Shown here: positions 36,306-59,174 of the stretch, in pieces
How positions within the stretch are numbered: position 1 is the stretch's first letter
Layout: each line of letters begins with the position of its first letter
Origin: Aquatica leii
Lineage: Eukaryota > Arthropoda > Insecta > Coleoptera > Lampyridae
Direction of reading: 5' to 3'
DNA length: 64,000 nucleotides
Assembly: GCA_035610365.1 (NCBI GenBank)
Contig: CM069433.1
Coordinates: forward strand, 52,690,487-52,754,486
Notes under the pieces: generated by a model
The model's input: only the letters and a program-made list of their open reading frames with translations
Database searches by the model: none
Told to the model about the DNA's origin: nothing
Position numbers and translations under genes: made by a program

Positions 36306-46666
<10,361 letters not shown>

Positions 46667-47260
46667 AAAAGTTCTGACCCCTGAGTTTGAAGTAATTGAT
46701 GGAATTTTATGCACTAAGAATAAAAAGACAAAATATTTAATTTTGTATATTAAAATTTTAAAGTTATAGGCTTTATAGTGTGCTTGCTTTATGCAGATAT
46801 TTAAAAAAAGAGGCACAATTTATAAGCAACAATTAGCACAACGACAACTACAATTTTTTTTTCTCATAAAGTATTTTCACAAATTTAATAAAGACTGTAG
46901 ATATCATTTGTTCTCTATTCCCAAATTTTTTAAATGACGTATTTGAAATTTTGTTTGGATTACTAAGTATAAGAGCACAGTATAATAACTTTGTTATTCC
47001 AACAAATATGTTTAAAGTAATTGACCATATCAATCGAAAATTACAGTAGATTATTATTTTTAAATTAAATAAACAAAACAAAAGTTTCGATTATTTTGCA
47101 AATTATGAGTTTTAAAATATTGAAGTGCAACAAGCTTGATATTTAACGGGCTGCAGAGAGGAGAAGTAACGTAATGTTTACGTCTTCATGTGGTGTGAAG
47201 CGACAATTGAAATTTATAGTTTTTGAACATTTTAATAACAATAATATTTATTGTTTTTAT

Positions 47261-50166
47261 CGAGGGGTTACGCACGGTTGTACTCTGGTGTACATGCTCT
47301 GTGTACTCATATGTAATCTGCAGTACTCATATGTACTCTGCACAACTTATATGTACTCAGGAGAATTAATGTATTCTGATAGTGTACTCATTTAAATTCA
47401 TGTGTATTCAAGGTGTACTCATATGTACTCAAAATATACTTTTGTGTAAAATACGCCTGCAAATGAACTCGGTGTTCACCGAATGCTACCGAATCTGATG
47501 TTTACATCAGTCGGGTCATATGATGATGTTTTTGACGCCACTTTTCTACGTGATATATGCATATCTAGTTTTAGAATTTAAAAATAATACGAATGTCATT
47601 AATACAGTTACTAACATTATTTTGTTCGAACTCATTTTGTTACAAAATAACTTCAATTTCTCATACTGATTGCTTGATTAATAATGAAACGCCTACTTGT
47701 AAATACCCGATAATTATTTACAGATTCCAAATTAAAAAACTTTTAAATTTTGCCCTGTATTTCTATATGTAAGAAAATGAAATTGCAAATGCAACTATTA
47801 AATTAACAGTATTTGATCAATTGGAAGATCATATAAATACTGTGAAGGCTTTTCCAAAGTACATAAAAACATTGCTTGTTATAACGGGGTTTGATAGCAT
47901 TGCAAGTTTAACCGAAATAAACGTTATCAATTATGTCGAAGAATTTGCAGGGAACAAAATCCCTAAACTTTTTCCTAGCGAAAAGGAACGATTTCTTAGT
48001 ATGTAAGCAGCATACCCTGAAAACTTTGAAATCGTAAGAGGCCACAAGAAATTGATAATCCAATTAGTGTTACTTTAAAAAAAATAAAGAACAGCAGAAA
48101 TTTTATCCAAACCAATTCGAAAAATTGATAAAGCGCTCATGTACGTTGCTGACTTTGATTTGACCTTTGAAAACCAAGGTGTGTCAGTTCGAGCTAAATC
48201 TTACCCTAAGAAAAAAATGCTGAACTGGACCCGAGTATTAGAGAAGATATAACGGCTAATGTAGATTTGTCGAAAGTAGAAGTATCAGAATGAAGATCAC
48301 ATCAAAGATGATATTAAGTTTTACTGCTCAAAAATAGTGGACGTTTTAAAATGAAAGTGTTTTCAACATACATGTTTATAATTGGCGGACGTTTACTATA
48401 CGAAACGTTGTATGCCAACTTAAAAAATGTAATTCTGTCACTAAGCACTGTATGTTGGTACATTCAATCAGAGAAACCAGTGAAAGAAGTATATTTTACT
48501 TTGATCGTTTAAAAGAATCTTTAAGACAAAAAGGTTTACCGATGGTAGTATGGCTGAGTGAAGGTGGTACACGACTAACAGAGAAAGTGGAGTATAACGC
48601 AGTTTCTAATAAATTGGTAAGTCACACGCTTCCTTTGAAGGACAATAGACTGCTTGAGACAAATGCATATTTGGCCATATCTGCATATTGCATGCAAGAT
48701 TATTTTCATAACTAAGTATTCTAATTATGCCTACGTGATAATAACCAAAGCTTTGGGTGCGGAAGCGCCATCCTTTTGTGTTGGCTTGTTTGTAACGAAT
48801 AATCGGTTTACCCATGAAAATACTTTGGAAACATGGGAAGTTATGGATAAAATGACTTCTGATAAAAGCGATGAAATTAGTTTCACAAAAAAAATCTGAT
48901 AACACTGATACAAAGTGGTCCTGGAATCATTTAATATTAATTCTCTAGATGTGTATTTAAGACACTATTCACATTAGTACTAAATTAATTTACAAATTGG
49001 TAAACACCAAGTTTCAACAAGTCACATTCAAGAATTAATTAGAAACGTTTCAAAAGATAACCACATGCTAACTAGTACAGGCATAAGCGGCGAAGATAAA
49101 ATGAATTTTAAGAAGCACAGAAATTATCTTGTTCTTTCATTTCCTTACTAGCTTCTGAAAACGCCAAAGAAACTAAAACATATTTGAAACTAATTCATAA
49201 CATCTTATCTTCATTTTTGGACAAAAATTTAAGCGTGAGCGAGAACGAATATACAAAATTTGGTTTGTCGTATTCTTTCTCAGAGGTTGGAGACGATGGA
49301 TAATATCGACTCAAAAGTATACGTTATCAAAACAAAATTATTTCCACTAATTCATTTCAATTTATAGAACTCAATACTCATGCGTTTGTAAGTTTAGTTT
49401 TGAAATTCCAATCAGTTTCTTGTTTAAAACCAGAAATGCTTTTGCCCTGGTTGTTTTCTAGCCAACCATGCGAGCAGCTGTTCAGGTCGGCGAGATCTTT
49501 AACGTCTACTTTTTCCACCATCATAAATATTTCAATTTTACAATTGCTAAATAGATTACGCCGCATCCAGTTTATTGAACATGCAAAAATAGACTTGAAA
49601 TCATCAAACATCACATTTTTCAAACCACGAAGAGTTCACGAGTCGACGCTACTGAAACATTTGATGTAGATTATTACACTGCCGACAAATTATCTGAAAT
49701 TGTTGAAAACGCATTGTTTGCAATGAATTAAACTTATTAGGAATCAAACTGGATGAAAATTGTTTTGCTGACAATGCAATTCCACAATCCAATTCCGATT
49801 TAGATAAAAATTCCTTGAATCACTATTCTGCATGTTTTTAAAGTAAATTTGAGATTCTTGTACAAATAAATTAATTTGTTTTCACAGTACAGTAACGTAA
49901 CAAATTTTTCTTATTTTTCATGTAATATTAATTAATATTTACCATTCTTATGTAAACATAGTTATATCTGAAAAGGTATACTATACATACATTTTTATAT
50001 GAACCAGATGTACTCATGTGTACTCTGCTGTAATCACTGTACTCATCTGTACTCTTCTGTATTCAAATGTAATAGTCTGTACTCAAGTGTACTCATATGA
50101 CCGCAACGTGTACTCACTGTATTCGTACTCAAGTGTACAATTAATTACGTCGTGATTAACCCCTCG
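47261..50166 (+). mobile_element. 2.9-kb element with 8-bp TSD and TGTACTC arrays
   Basis: The termini CGAGGGGTTACGCACG and, reverse-complemented, CGAGGGGTTAATCACG are flanked by a perfect 8-bp direct repeat GTTTTTAT (47253-47260 and 50167-50174). The subterminal zones (47278-47440 and 50008-50140) each contain seven TGTACTC words, all in the same orientation. The interior (47820-49860) encodes a decayed protein. Eight-bp duplications are typical of hAT and P elements; the protein matches neither clearly. It is nested inside the IS630-like element. Confidence 0.85.
47820..49860 (+). pseudogene. Decayed transposase of the TGTACTC element
   Basis: Plus-strand frames give, in order: FPKYIKTLLVITGFDSIASL, VEEFAGNKIPKLFPSEKERF, the Ser/Leu-rich VWLSEGGTRLTEKVEYNAVS, APSFCVGLFVTNNRFTHENT, SKDNHMLTSTGISGEDKMNF, LIHNILSSFLDKNLS and SSQPCEQLFRSARSLTSTFS followed by LLNRLRRIQFIEH. 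This order and the SSQPCEQLFR-ARSLTST box match an uncharacterised protein family repeated in many arthropod and cnidarian genomes. The 8-bp target duplication found here supports its being a transposase of a hAT/P-like group. At least five stops or frame changes interrupt it. Confidence 0.6.
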
Positions 50167-50280
50167 GTTTTTATCTGTTTAAATAAAAAAATAAAAGCTT
50201 TTTTGGTTACAGTCTTGTATGAATAGGAATCTTTAATTGAAGAAAAACAAATCTTTACTTCAAAACGAATAAGTGCATAA

Positions 50281-51180
50281 TGTCTGATATGTCCGCCGAG
50301 TTAAAACAACTTGTACTTACTGTAAGCAATTTATTTTTAAATGAAAAGCGGAATGGTTTAAGAGAAATAATAGTGAATCAAGTGACAAAACGTACTACCG
50401 ATTGCTTAGGAATAAGTGAAAGCAATGTTAAAAAGAGTATTACGTGAGCAACGAACAACTGATAGAGTGACGGGATCAAAACCCAAAAGTGGTAAAAAAA
50501 TTTAATTGACGATTTTTTAATAGGTATTATCAGGAGATATATCTTACAGTTTTCCAACTATTGTAGAAATACATCGAGAATTAAAAGACGACGTTCCTGA
50601 TTTGTCTTAGGTTTGTACTTCTACTTTAAAACACTGGGTGAAGGCAATTAATTTTACCTATCAAAATTAGAGAATAAATCTATTCTCATGGAAGAAAATA
50701 ATACAGCTGCCTAAAGATCACAATATTTGTACTCCGCGAAAAGAAACAGTTACAGCAGAGATTCGTGCAAATTTTAATGAATATAGAAAAACTATTCAAA
50801 AAGCTAATGGGTATAGAGGTGGAATCAAACGACCCCCCGGTTGAAGGCAACGAGTGATCATATTACATATTGGTAACGAAGATAGATTTTTTAAATGGTG
50901 AAATGCTTTATTGGCAAAAAAGGTTCTGCTGATTACCACGACGAAATAAACAAACAGCACTATGAAGAATAAATTAGATTTGTATTGACGTCCATTCCTG
51001 ATAAGTTAATACCAAGCACCTTATCATACTATGTTAGATCCTGAATTCCGCAAACCCACGACTTGTATTAGATATTGCGGTACAGCCTTTAATTATCAAT
51101 TTACAAAATAATGATAGCAACGACGATTATATAAGTGAGGAGGTAATTGATAAAAACGATGAATCAGATATATGTTTATA
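50281..51180 (+). pseudogene. Decayed IS630-type (DDE_3-like) transposase
   Basis: Blocks in shifting plus-strand frames: MSDMSAELKQLVLTVSNLFL (N-terminal), TDCLGISESNVKKSI (HTH), KSGKKI, then FPTIVEIHRELKDDVPDLS, CTSTLKHWVKAINF, and later QRVIILHIGNEDRFF with ADYHDEINKQHYEE and PSTLSYYV. The second half follows the insect DDE_3-like pattern in which an IIVHAG..DGF block is followed by DYH.EM..ENFE and a DNA.YH position, here lost. Many stops; long dead. It belongs to the element bounded by 46667 and 51828. Confidence 0.6.
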
Positions 51181-51830
51181 ACACGTTAAGAAATTATTCT
51201 TTTTAAAAATAATTAAAAATGTTATAAAAATCTGCAAAATATATTTTCTGTAATTTGTTTTTATATAAATGTTGTATTAATTTTGATGCTGTGGAATGTA
51301 TGTATGCCGCTCTGTAGTGACGCTAAAACTCGCTTTACGACTGCACAAAGTCGTCAAATTATACGGTACCTACGTCAATTCCCACTAGCAGTTAAGTGAT
51401 GCATCTCTTTTAATATAGACATTTTTTGAAAGCCATTATTTTATTGTTTAAAAATGAATTGTATAAAATGTTTTTGTGGAAATGTCTTATTTGAACTATT
51501 AAAGCCTTTAACGAAGAACTAGTTTAAATTGAACGAGTATATACAAAAATAACATCAATTTGTAGAAATCGAGTTTTTACAGAAATTTGACAAATACAAT
51601 AAATTGTATGTATGTAATTCCAAAAAAAAATCCGACTGTTGTAAGTATTTTAAGTTGCAACTTTTCGCAATGAATGCTAAAAACTATCTCTTCTTGAACG
51701 TTTTTTTAAAATATAATTAAAACGGCGCTAGTTAGAAATATATAATTTAAATAGGATATTTATCACTAATCAATTGATGTATATATATTTAATTTTATTT
51801 GACTTCAAACTCGGGGGTCAGAACTTTTTA

Positions 51831-53889
51831 CTTCGATGAAGTATTAGTACTTTCTTGACATTCGTGTTCTTTATTTGTAAATCTTCTATGCCATCTTAAC
51901 GTTGTGTTATTATGCTTCTATACTTCTACGTTTCTGTACTCTTTACTTAGTGTATTATTGCCAATTAAATATAAAACCATTTTGTCCATTTTCTTGTAAT
52001 CATGAACGTTTGTATCTATACATTGATTTAAAAATTTCGAGCTACGTTTTAGAATCTGTTGTAAGAATGTTTATTCAGCATTCAAAAATTAATCTCAAAT
52101 TTGAAAACTTCAAGAACTACGAAATATGAAAATAACATAATATTGTATTTTGCAAACCATTTTTTAAACTTAGTTAAAACGAGATAAATCGCTTTAAAAT
52201 AATCCGATCTGTGTTATAGGAACATTAGAAATAAACGCACTTATACGATCTTATTTGTCTTTAAAAGTATCGGTTAACAATTTTGAGACGTTGCTTATTA
52301 TGATAGTCTTAGACATTAAGTTTTTAATTTCTTGATATACTCATGAAGTCAAAATATGAATACTGATTAGAATACGTAAATACGAAAATGTGTTCCTAAT
52401 TTTAAAAATCGATAGTATGTCCACCAGTACGTATTGTGGCACTTAAAAAACCGAACATAGCTGATATATACACATTAATCCAAATTGAAAAATAATACCT
52501 TTAGCTGGCGCCACTTTTTTAATTTATAAAACCTAATTAAAACTGCAAATTATCCCAATCGATCATATACCATGGTATTTATATAAAAAATCGAAATTCT
52601 TTTCACATCTCTGAGTCGATTACTGCCGTCGCAGGATTATCCAAAATCTATGAAATAAGAATTTTACTAGTCTTGTCATGTACTATCATTGAAAGAACTC
52701 TCAAAACAACGGCAACATTTTTATTCTCCAATAGACAAAGTGATTTATTTTCGCATCAAAATACGTATAAATAAACGCATTCAGCTAAATTGTCAATATA
52801 TTCATCAAATTATTCATAAGTAAACTAATCACGTACATGTTTTTCTTTTATTTCAAAAGAATTAAATTTGTTATTGAATTTGCTAATATGAGAATCTTGT
52901 GCAAATTATTTATTTAGCTACTACCTAATCCGTATGTCGTAATATGATTTGATGTACCAAATAAGCTTTATTACTTTGTTAACAAAAAAGATAAATTATA
53001 CAAATTTTTGATGATGCTGTTCTCATTGATAAGAAAACAGAATATGACGTATCATCGGCGTACGCTTGAATTCTACAAAGCAATACGCAATTATTTTTTT
53101 GGAAACCTATTTAGTCAAGTTATAAAAATATATCATAATACTAAGACCACCACGTACTTGCGCAAGATAAACTTAATCCACTCATGTGTTTTAAACTTTT
53201 AGCGTTTAGTTCTGGTTGTTGAATAAATAAAACTGAATTTAAGAAATAAATAATGAGAAAAAGTGATTAATAAATTGTAGTATATTGTAGAACAAAATAA
53301 CTCATACTACGTAATATAACAGATAAACCGTTAATAAAACTTTAGTTTTATCGGTTTTAGGGTTTATTACCCAGCCGACAGACAGTGGTCATTATGACAT
53401 GAACCTACTCATACTTAAATACATCGCGTGAAGAATCCAAAAAATGTTTTTATATAGACGTCATAAAGTGGTTATGCATAGACGTCTTTTTAATGTACCG
53501 TTTCACCAGTATAGACACTTTCTTATCTGCCCTTGATCATTTTGTTGGTTATTTGTGAAATGTAAACAAGTACGTGCAAGGTATAATAATTTTAAATGTT
53601 TTATTTTTGTTTTGTCTTTACTGTGTTGAAGATTTAACAATTTTCGCAAATCGGAAAATATTAAGGTGGTGAAACAACGTAAAACGCGGTTTTTCTGTAT
53701 CTGAGTTTCTTTCATTCATTAGCAGATAAAGAAATAGATAAAATCAATAAATTTCTGTATTCTACTAATCCGAATGGTCGTGTGCGCGTTTTTTCATTTG
53801 TTAATAAGATTTTTTTATGAAAAAAGGTAAATATTAAATTAGATTTGTACGTTAGCTATTTCAATTTTGCAGGCTTAATAAATTAGTCG
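51831..53889. other. AT-rich intergenic or intronic DNA
   Basis: No gene recognised; frames at 51902-52129, 53008-53202 and 53503-53715 have no motif. Confidence 0.5.
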
Positions 53890-54660
53890 ATGCCTTCATC
53901 AACTGTAGAAGATTTTAACAAAACAAATAACAAATTAAGGAGACTAAAAGAACCAGATCCTCAAAATCGAACCAATTTGCTAACGCATTTATATAACCCA
54001 TTAAAAATTCTAATATCTGATACATCATGTTGTGAACCAAGCCAGATTCCAAACTTCATAGAAGTCCATCAGATTTCTGATGATTGCACATTTTTTTTTT
54101 AAACGGACAGGTCAACAAACAAAATTGTCGTTATTGAGATAATGAAAATCCGCGTATTGTACGAGACGATCACACCCAATATCCTTAGAAACTAAATGTT
54201 TGAGCTGGCATTTTAGAAGATAAAATTGTTGGACATTTGTTTCTAAATAGAAACCTTACAGGTGTTATTATTGTGCTGTTGATTATTTACACTTTGGAAA
54301 TTCAAATAGATGGCGAGCCACAATCAGATGCAAATCTGCTCAGTTTCAACTGGATGGTGCTCCACCGCGTTACGTCGTGCAAACTAGACAGTGGCCACAT
54401 GAACATTATCCAGAAAAATACATTGGTCGTAGAAGAGCAATCAAAAAACCATCGCGATAGTCTGATTTGACACCGATAGATTTCTGTTTATGGAAAGACA
54501 TCAAATCTATCGTTTATAAAAGGAACCCAGCAGATCTACAAGACTTACAGCAACAAACTATCGACGATTGTCGTTCGATCAGTGGTAAAATATTCCAAAA
54601 AATAAGGCAAGAAGTTGAGTTCCAACAATTTTTTTGTTTAGAAAAAACGGTGAATATTTT
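53890..54660 (+). pseudogene. Decayed mariner-like transposase, catalytic half
   Basis: Shifting plus-strand frames yield QFQLDGAPPRYVVQTRQWPH-like sequence (54330-54400), EHYPEKYIGRRRAIK, and then SDLTPIDFCLWKDIKSIVYK, NPADLQDLQQQTIDDCRSIS and FQKIRQEVEFQ. This is the end of the catalytic core of the insect mariner-like group, in which DGAPPH.. and SPDLTPLDFFLWG..K are typical. Several stops and frame changes. The preceding region (53890-54110) has no clear homology. Confidence 0.65.
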
Positions 54661-54779
54661 GAACAGTATTGTAATTATTTTTCTCTATTTCGACATGAGA
54701 ATTAGCGATTCTCACACTAAAATCCGTGTAAGAATAAGCAAATTCTTACACGATTTTTGGTAATGTTAGTTTTTTCAAA

Positions 54780-55112
54780 GTTGATATCTCTGCATCGTAA
54801 GTTGACGTTACACGAAAAAGAAATCAAAATTATTGGAGTTTAACAATTAAAATTCAAATTTTGATGCCAAGATAAAATAAAGACGTTTTATTAATTCAGT
54901 TATTTACTTATAAAGGTGAAAAGAGATAATTTTGTATGAGATTTTAGGTTAACACATAAATTTCAATATGTCAAAATGTAAATGTTGCCAATTCAATAAA
55001 ATATAAAAGTTTACCAATGTTGTTTTAAAATTAAAATTATACGAAAAATTTCAAATATTGTATTAAAATAGAGAAAATAGTATAAAACACACGTCATAGA
55101 ATACGTTTCAAT
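54780..55112. other. AT-rich DNA
   Basis: Nothing recognised. Confidence 0.45.
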
Positions 55113-55174
55113 CACTCGACCGCTTCATAAACTCGCCGCTGCGCGGCTCGTGTATGAAATCCGGTCTCGTGCTT
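55113..55174. repeat. GC-rich imperfect palindrome
   Basis: The left half CACTCGACCGCTTCATAAAC... and the right half ...TGTATGAAATCCGGTCTCGTG pair as an imperfect ~60-bp hairpin with GCCGC/GCGGC at the tip. G+C is far above the flanks. It may be the centre or end of a non-autonomous element; no target duplication found. Confidence 0.55.
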
Positions 55175-55189
55175 GAAGGGCGTTCACTC

Positions 55190-56990
55190 TGTAACTTGTG
55201 TTTTAATATACTATTCCAAATAAGATTTCACAAACAGTGTATTTTTAAAGCGTTAACAGCATCTCCTGAAACTTCATTATTTGCTAATTATTTCAAAACT
55301 GTCACGTGAAATGTCGCTTTTTTTGGTATTTCTGAATATTTTTAAAGACCTTTCCAACGATGTATCATAAGTTACACGATGTATATTTTTTAAAATTTTT
55401 TTAGAAAAGCTATTTTTGAGATTAACTTCAATTATGATAATAAACACAGAAATGAAATAGATTGTTAGTACGTAACTAACAATTAAATGTACGCCCCAAA
55501 AATTTCCTAAAAACAAAGTTATAGTAAATAATTTAATGAAAATAAAACACATTATTTGTTATAAAATATTTATAATGTGCCGCTTTATAGTATTAGAATA
55601 TGTCCCATCCCTAGAAGACAAACAGTGGGAACTACAAAGTCTAGATATATTAATTATGTCTATAATATTTGTTCTATCTAAAAGTCAAATTCATTTTGGA
55701 ATCTTTTTTTTTTCGAAATGATTATATAAAGCAATTTTCAATATTTCCAAAAACAAAATTTGTGTAAAATCAATAATACCTGTTTTCATTTATAGGGTAA
55801 GTGGATCCTATGTATGCATATATCTCTTATAAACCATTACTAGATCCATCATAATTAATTTTAAAAATGGGTATATAAAAATGTGTTTGAAAAATAACAC
55901 TTGTAGACTATTATTTTTTTGAAACTTATTAAAAAAATGCTTAATAGCGTAGAAGTAACTTCCCCTTTCAAATGAGACCAAACATATTAAAATCAGATTA
56001 TTGCTTTTTTTTTGGTATAGACTACTAAAGTAAGAGGTCAGGACTTTTTGCTCCATAGAAGATTGATTTCTTTTAACTTTGTTTTTGTAATGTAATCTGT
56101 AATAAAAAATAATATTTACAGTTTTATTAAATATACTACGGTATATAAAAAGTTGGCAAACTGGAGACATTGAGAGTACGTCCCTAAATGACGTATTTGG
56201 TCTTTATCATAGGAGAATGACGTTATGACTCGTCATTAAACTGGACATTTCAAGTCAAATCATGACCAGTTTTTTGATGTCATTTTGACAGGTGTTCGCT
56301 ATTAGGTTGTGCACACATTTGTTTGTATATTTTCTAATACTTATTTTATTTACTGTTTAGTGGCTAAAAAGTTAAACGTGTTAACAAGGTACAGAATGTA
56401 AACCTAATTAATATATTATTATGTTTTGACATTTATTTTATAGATCAACTAGGCCTGAAGATGAGATTAGCCAAAACACATAGACATTTTACTTTGAATA
56501 CAAAATATTATATAGTGCAAAACCCTTTTTTGTTTTTTTTAAAAATGCTGTTTATAATTAACTCCTTTTAAAGTTTTAAAGCTTTAAGAACACAATGGAA
56601 AAATCAAATGACTAAATTTAAAGTATACAAAATAAGAGAACTTGGAGCACTTCTTTTCATCGCCATAATAAAATTTGCACCCACGTGGACATAATATCCA
56701 TCGGTAAGTAAATTTCTATTCTAGCTGTAATTGAGGTTGATTTAGTTAAGATTTATTTATTTATTTATCTACATTTTTTTGATGATGATGATGATGATCA
56801 TGATATAGACACATCGGTGGGGTAAAGCGGTCACATGGCTACTTTGTCTCAATTCAAAGTAATTAAAATAGTCGGATGGATTTTTTTTAATGTCCTCAAT
56901 TATAGGTATATTTTTAATATTCTAGGAACGGTTTGATGGCAACTTTTGTCAGATTCAATAATGTTACGAAATTATAAACGCAAAACCCAA
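55190..56990. other. AT-rich DNA with a GATGAT microsatellite
   Basis: A (GAT)n tract lies at about 56781-56800. No coding homology recognised; the ORFs at 55277-56170 are Phe/Ile/Asn-rich and motif-free. Confidence 0.5.
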
Positions 56991-56994
56991 CAGC

Positions 56995-59170
56995 ATGGAG
57001 GCAGCAATAAAATATGTCAGAAACAATTTAGTTAGTGCTAAATGAGCAGCTGCGCAGTATCATGTACCGCTGACAACACTAAGGCGATAAATCAAGTCTG
57101 ATAAAAAACCTGAAGCAGCAATAAAACAGCTGTTGGGGCGATTTAGACCCTTCTTCTCAGTCCAACAACGAAAGGAACTAACTGACTTTGTTTTTAGAAA
57201 TGGAAAGCAGACTACGGCATCTTGCTTTTTAGTTCGCTAAAAACAACCGCTTTTCCCACAATTTCGATGCTGAAAAAAGTTTAACAGGTCGTGGCTGGAT
57301 TTATAAATATTATAAACTATAAAAAAAGGAACAAAACGATAAACTTGAAAAAAAAAACAAACGACGATCTAACAAAAAAAAACACAACAGAGTTAGGTAA
57401 TCAACCTGTAAAACAAGTCAGATTTTAAACTCCTTAGAAGTGACTTAAGAAGAAGTAGTCTCGCATATAAAGAAGAGGTGTAGTCATTGTTTAAGCTCGT
57501 CTCTGATTGGGTTACGGTCGAAAAGGGGCATGTTTTCGATAAAGGAGTAATGACCGGAAACCAAAGAAGAAATAGCTCGAAACCATGATCATGATTAAAG
57601 TTATTGGGGTGTTTCATGATTTCTATGCTCCCTCGGATTTTGTTATTGAAGAAGAACGGAGATTTTGCAATCACCGAAACATTATCAAAATATATATTGT
57701 GACCTGTAGTAAAAATGATGTTCAGCAACCGCAGAAATATTCCTTTTTCTTACACAACGATCATCTTCGGAAATGCGTGTAATGACGAAACGACCGGTTT
57801 CACCAATGTCCACAATAACAAGGATTTTGGTAGGAAATTTGTCCTTGGGAAAAGAATCTTAGATTTTTTCTGACAAGTTGACTATAGGTTTAATACCGTT
57901 CTTACAAAAAATTTCCTTATTTGATATGTAACCTTATGAATGTAGGTTGAAAATGTAAATTTCGAATTGGATTCTGAAGTAGAAGTGTCCTTAGGTAATC
58001 GAGTCCGTGGATGTAGACGACGATAACTATGTTGCTTGTTTGAGTTCTTCGATTTCTCTCACGTTCTGATTTACGAAAATGACCATAACGTTGGCAACTT
58101 CGGTTACAACAATGACACGGTCCAAATCCGGAAAACCTTTTCATCTTAGAATAGACTCCGGCCGTGAAAGCCTTCGCTATTACAATATTGTTTAAACTTT
58201 GTTTACCTCACCCATATATCGCATTCAACACAAAATTGAAGTGATGAGTTTAATTACTTTTGCAAGTAGACACAAAAAACAGGAAGTGTCAAAAACCCAA
58301 AATATACGAAGCAGCGTGGGTAAACTAGAAATAAAATAAGACTTCCAAAATACACATAATTGGCAAGAACTTCGTCATTTAATCTAAATAATGTTGCATG
58401 GTTTTTAAACTTGTGTGTAATATGCTTAAAAGTACAAATTTTCGTCCAGCAGAATTTATAATTGCGACGACTCGGGAATTTCAATTGTACGGAATAAGCC
58501 TTTCAAAAAGAAAGAAACAGATTCGCAATCTTTCTTCGGCTAAACGAGAAACTTTAACTGCCCTTGTTGATTTTTCCAAAGATATATCCAACGCTTGAGC
58601 AAGGCTTGCCTCCAGAATCCATTGTAGCATATCATTAATGCGGATGGATGCAAAAATCTTAATAAATATTCTAAACCAACTCCTAGTGATCTAGTGTTAC
58701 TAATTGTAGACGGGAACGCTATATCCACACAAAGAGCTTGACTTCTATTGAAAAGGCTAGAGCCAATAACGTGCATATAAAAGTGATACCGCAACATAGT
58801 CCACATACAGCCTTTAGACGTTTCCTATATGCTACCTTTAAAAGCCTTTTAGGAATAAGAGGTAAGAAATTGGCTAGTTTATCACCCTGGAAAAATGATC
58901 ATTATATATCAAAGCTATTTGGAAAGGTCTTTCAGCGTGCAGCAGCTACGCAAGCGACTATAATTATTACTTATAATCCAAACATCTCTCCAGATTACTT
59001 ATTTAAGCCTGCAGAAGCTACCGACAGACCAACGAATGACACAGAATTCCCCAGAATACCGTAAGAAAATATAGCAGATAATGACTTAATAAGTCTGCCC
59101 AGCTGGGCCCATCTAGCGCTAGAACTCCATCCCTTGTTCCTGATTGAACGCCAACGGAAAGAAGCAAAAG
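56995..59170 (+). pseudogene. Decayed pogo-like (DDE_1) transposase
   Basis: The N-terminal psq-type HTH is visible as MEAAIKYVRNNLVSAK, AAQYHVPLTTLRR and QRKELTDFVF (56995-57200). SHNFDAEKSLTGRGWIYKYY follows (57250-57310), the block ending the CENPB-type region. Near 57800 TGFTNVHNN resembles the first catalytic (D-E-T-G) block. Far downstream 58715-59040 gives IVDGNAIS, KARANNVHIKVIPQHSPHTA, LFGKVFQRAAATQATII and EAATDRP-like sequence (PAEATDRP), the end of the DDE_1 core, where LDNH is normally found. Many stops and frameshifts; the middle is poorly preserved. Confidence 0.72.
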
Positions 59171-59174
59171 AGCC

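Larger units (their letters stand above)
46667..51828 (+). mobile_element. IS630-like element split by a later insertion
   Basis: The ends AAAAGTTCTGACCCCTGAGT and, reverse-complemented, AAAAGTTCTGACCCCCGAGT match over about 27 bp (to TTTGAAGT) and are flanked by TA on both sides (46665-46666 and 51829-51830), as in the Tc1/mariner/IS630 group. A decayed transposase lies at 50281-51180. Excluding the element at 47261-50166 it is about 2.3 kb. It probably sits in the upstream intron of FAM102. Confidence 0.75.

Noticed and set aside
47278-47440. Array of TGTACTC words resembling a short-repeat array such as CRISPR
   Set aside because: Spacing is irregular, units are only 7-8 bp, and the array has a twin at the other end of an element with an 8-bp target duplication. 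It is transposon subterminal sequence in a eukaryotic genome.
56028-56055. Third end of the AAAAGTTCTGACCCC element (GAGGTCAGGACTTTTT)
   Set aside because: Similarity is limited to about 16 bp with several mismatches and there is no partner end nearby.
57393-57728. Minus-strand 111-aa ORF as a gene
   Set aside because: It lies within the decayed plus-strand pogo-like element and has no recognisable domain.
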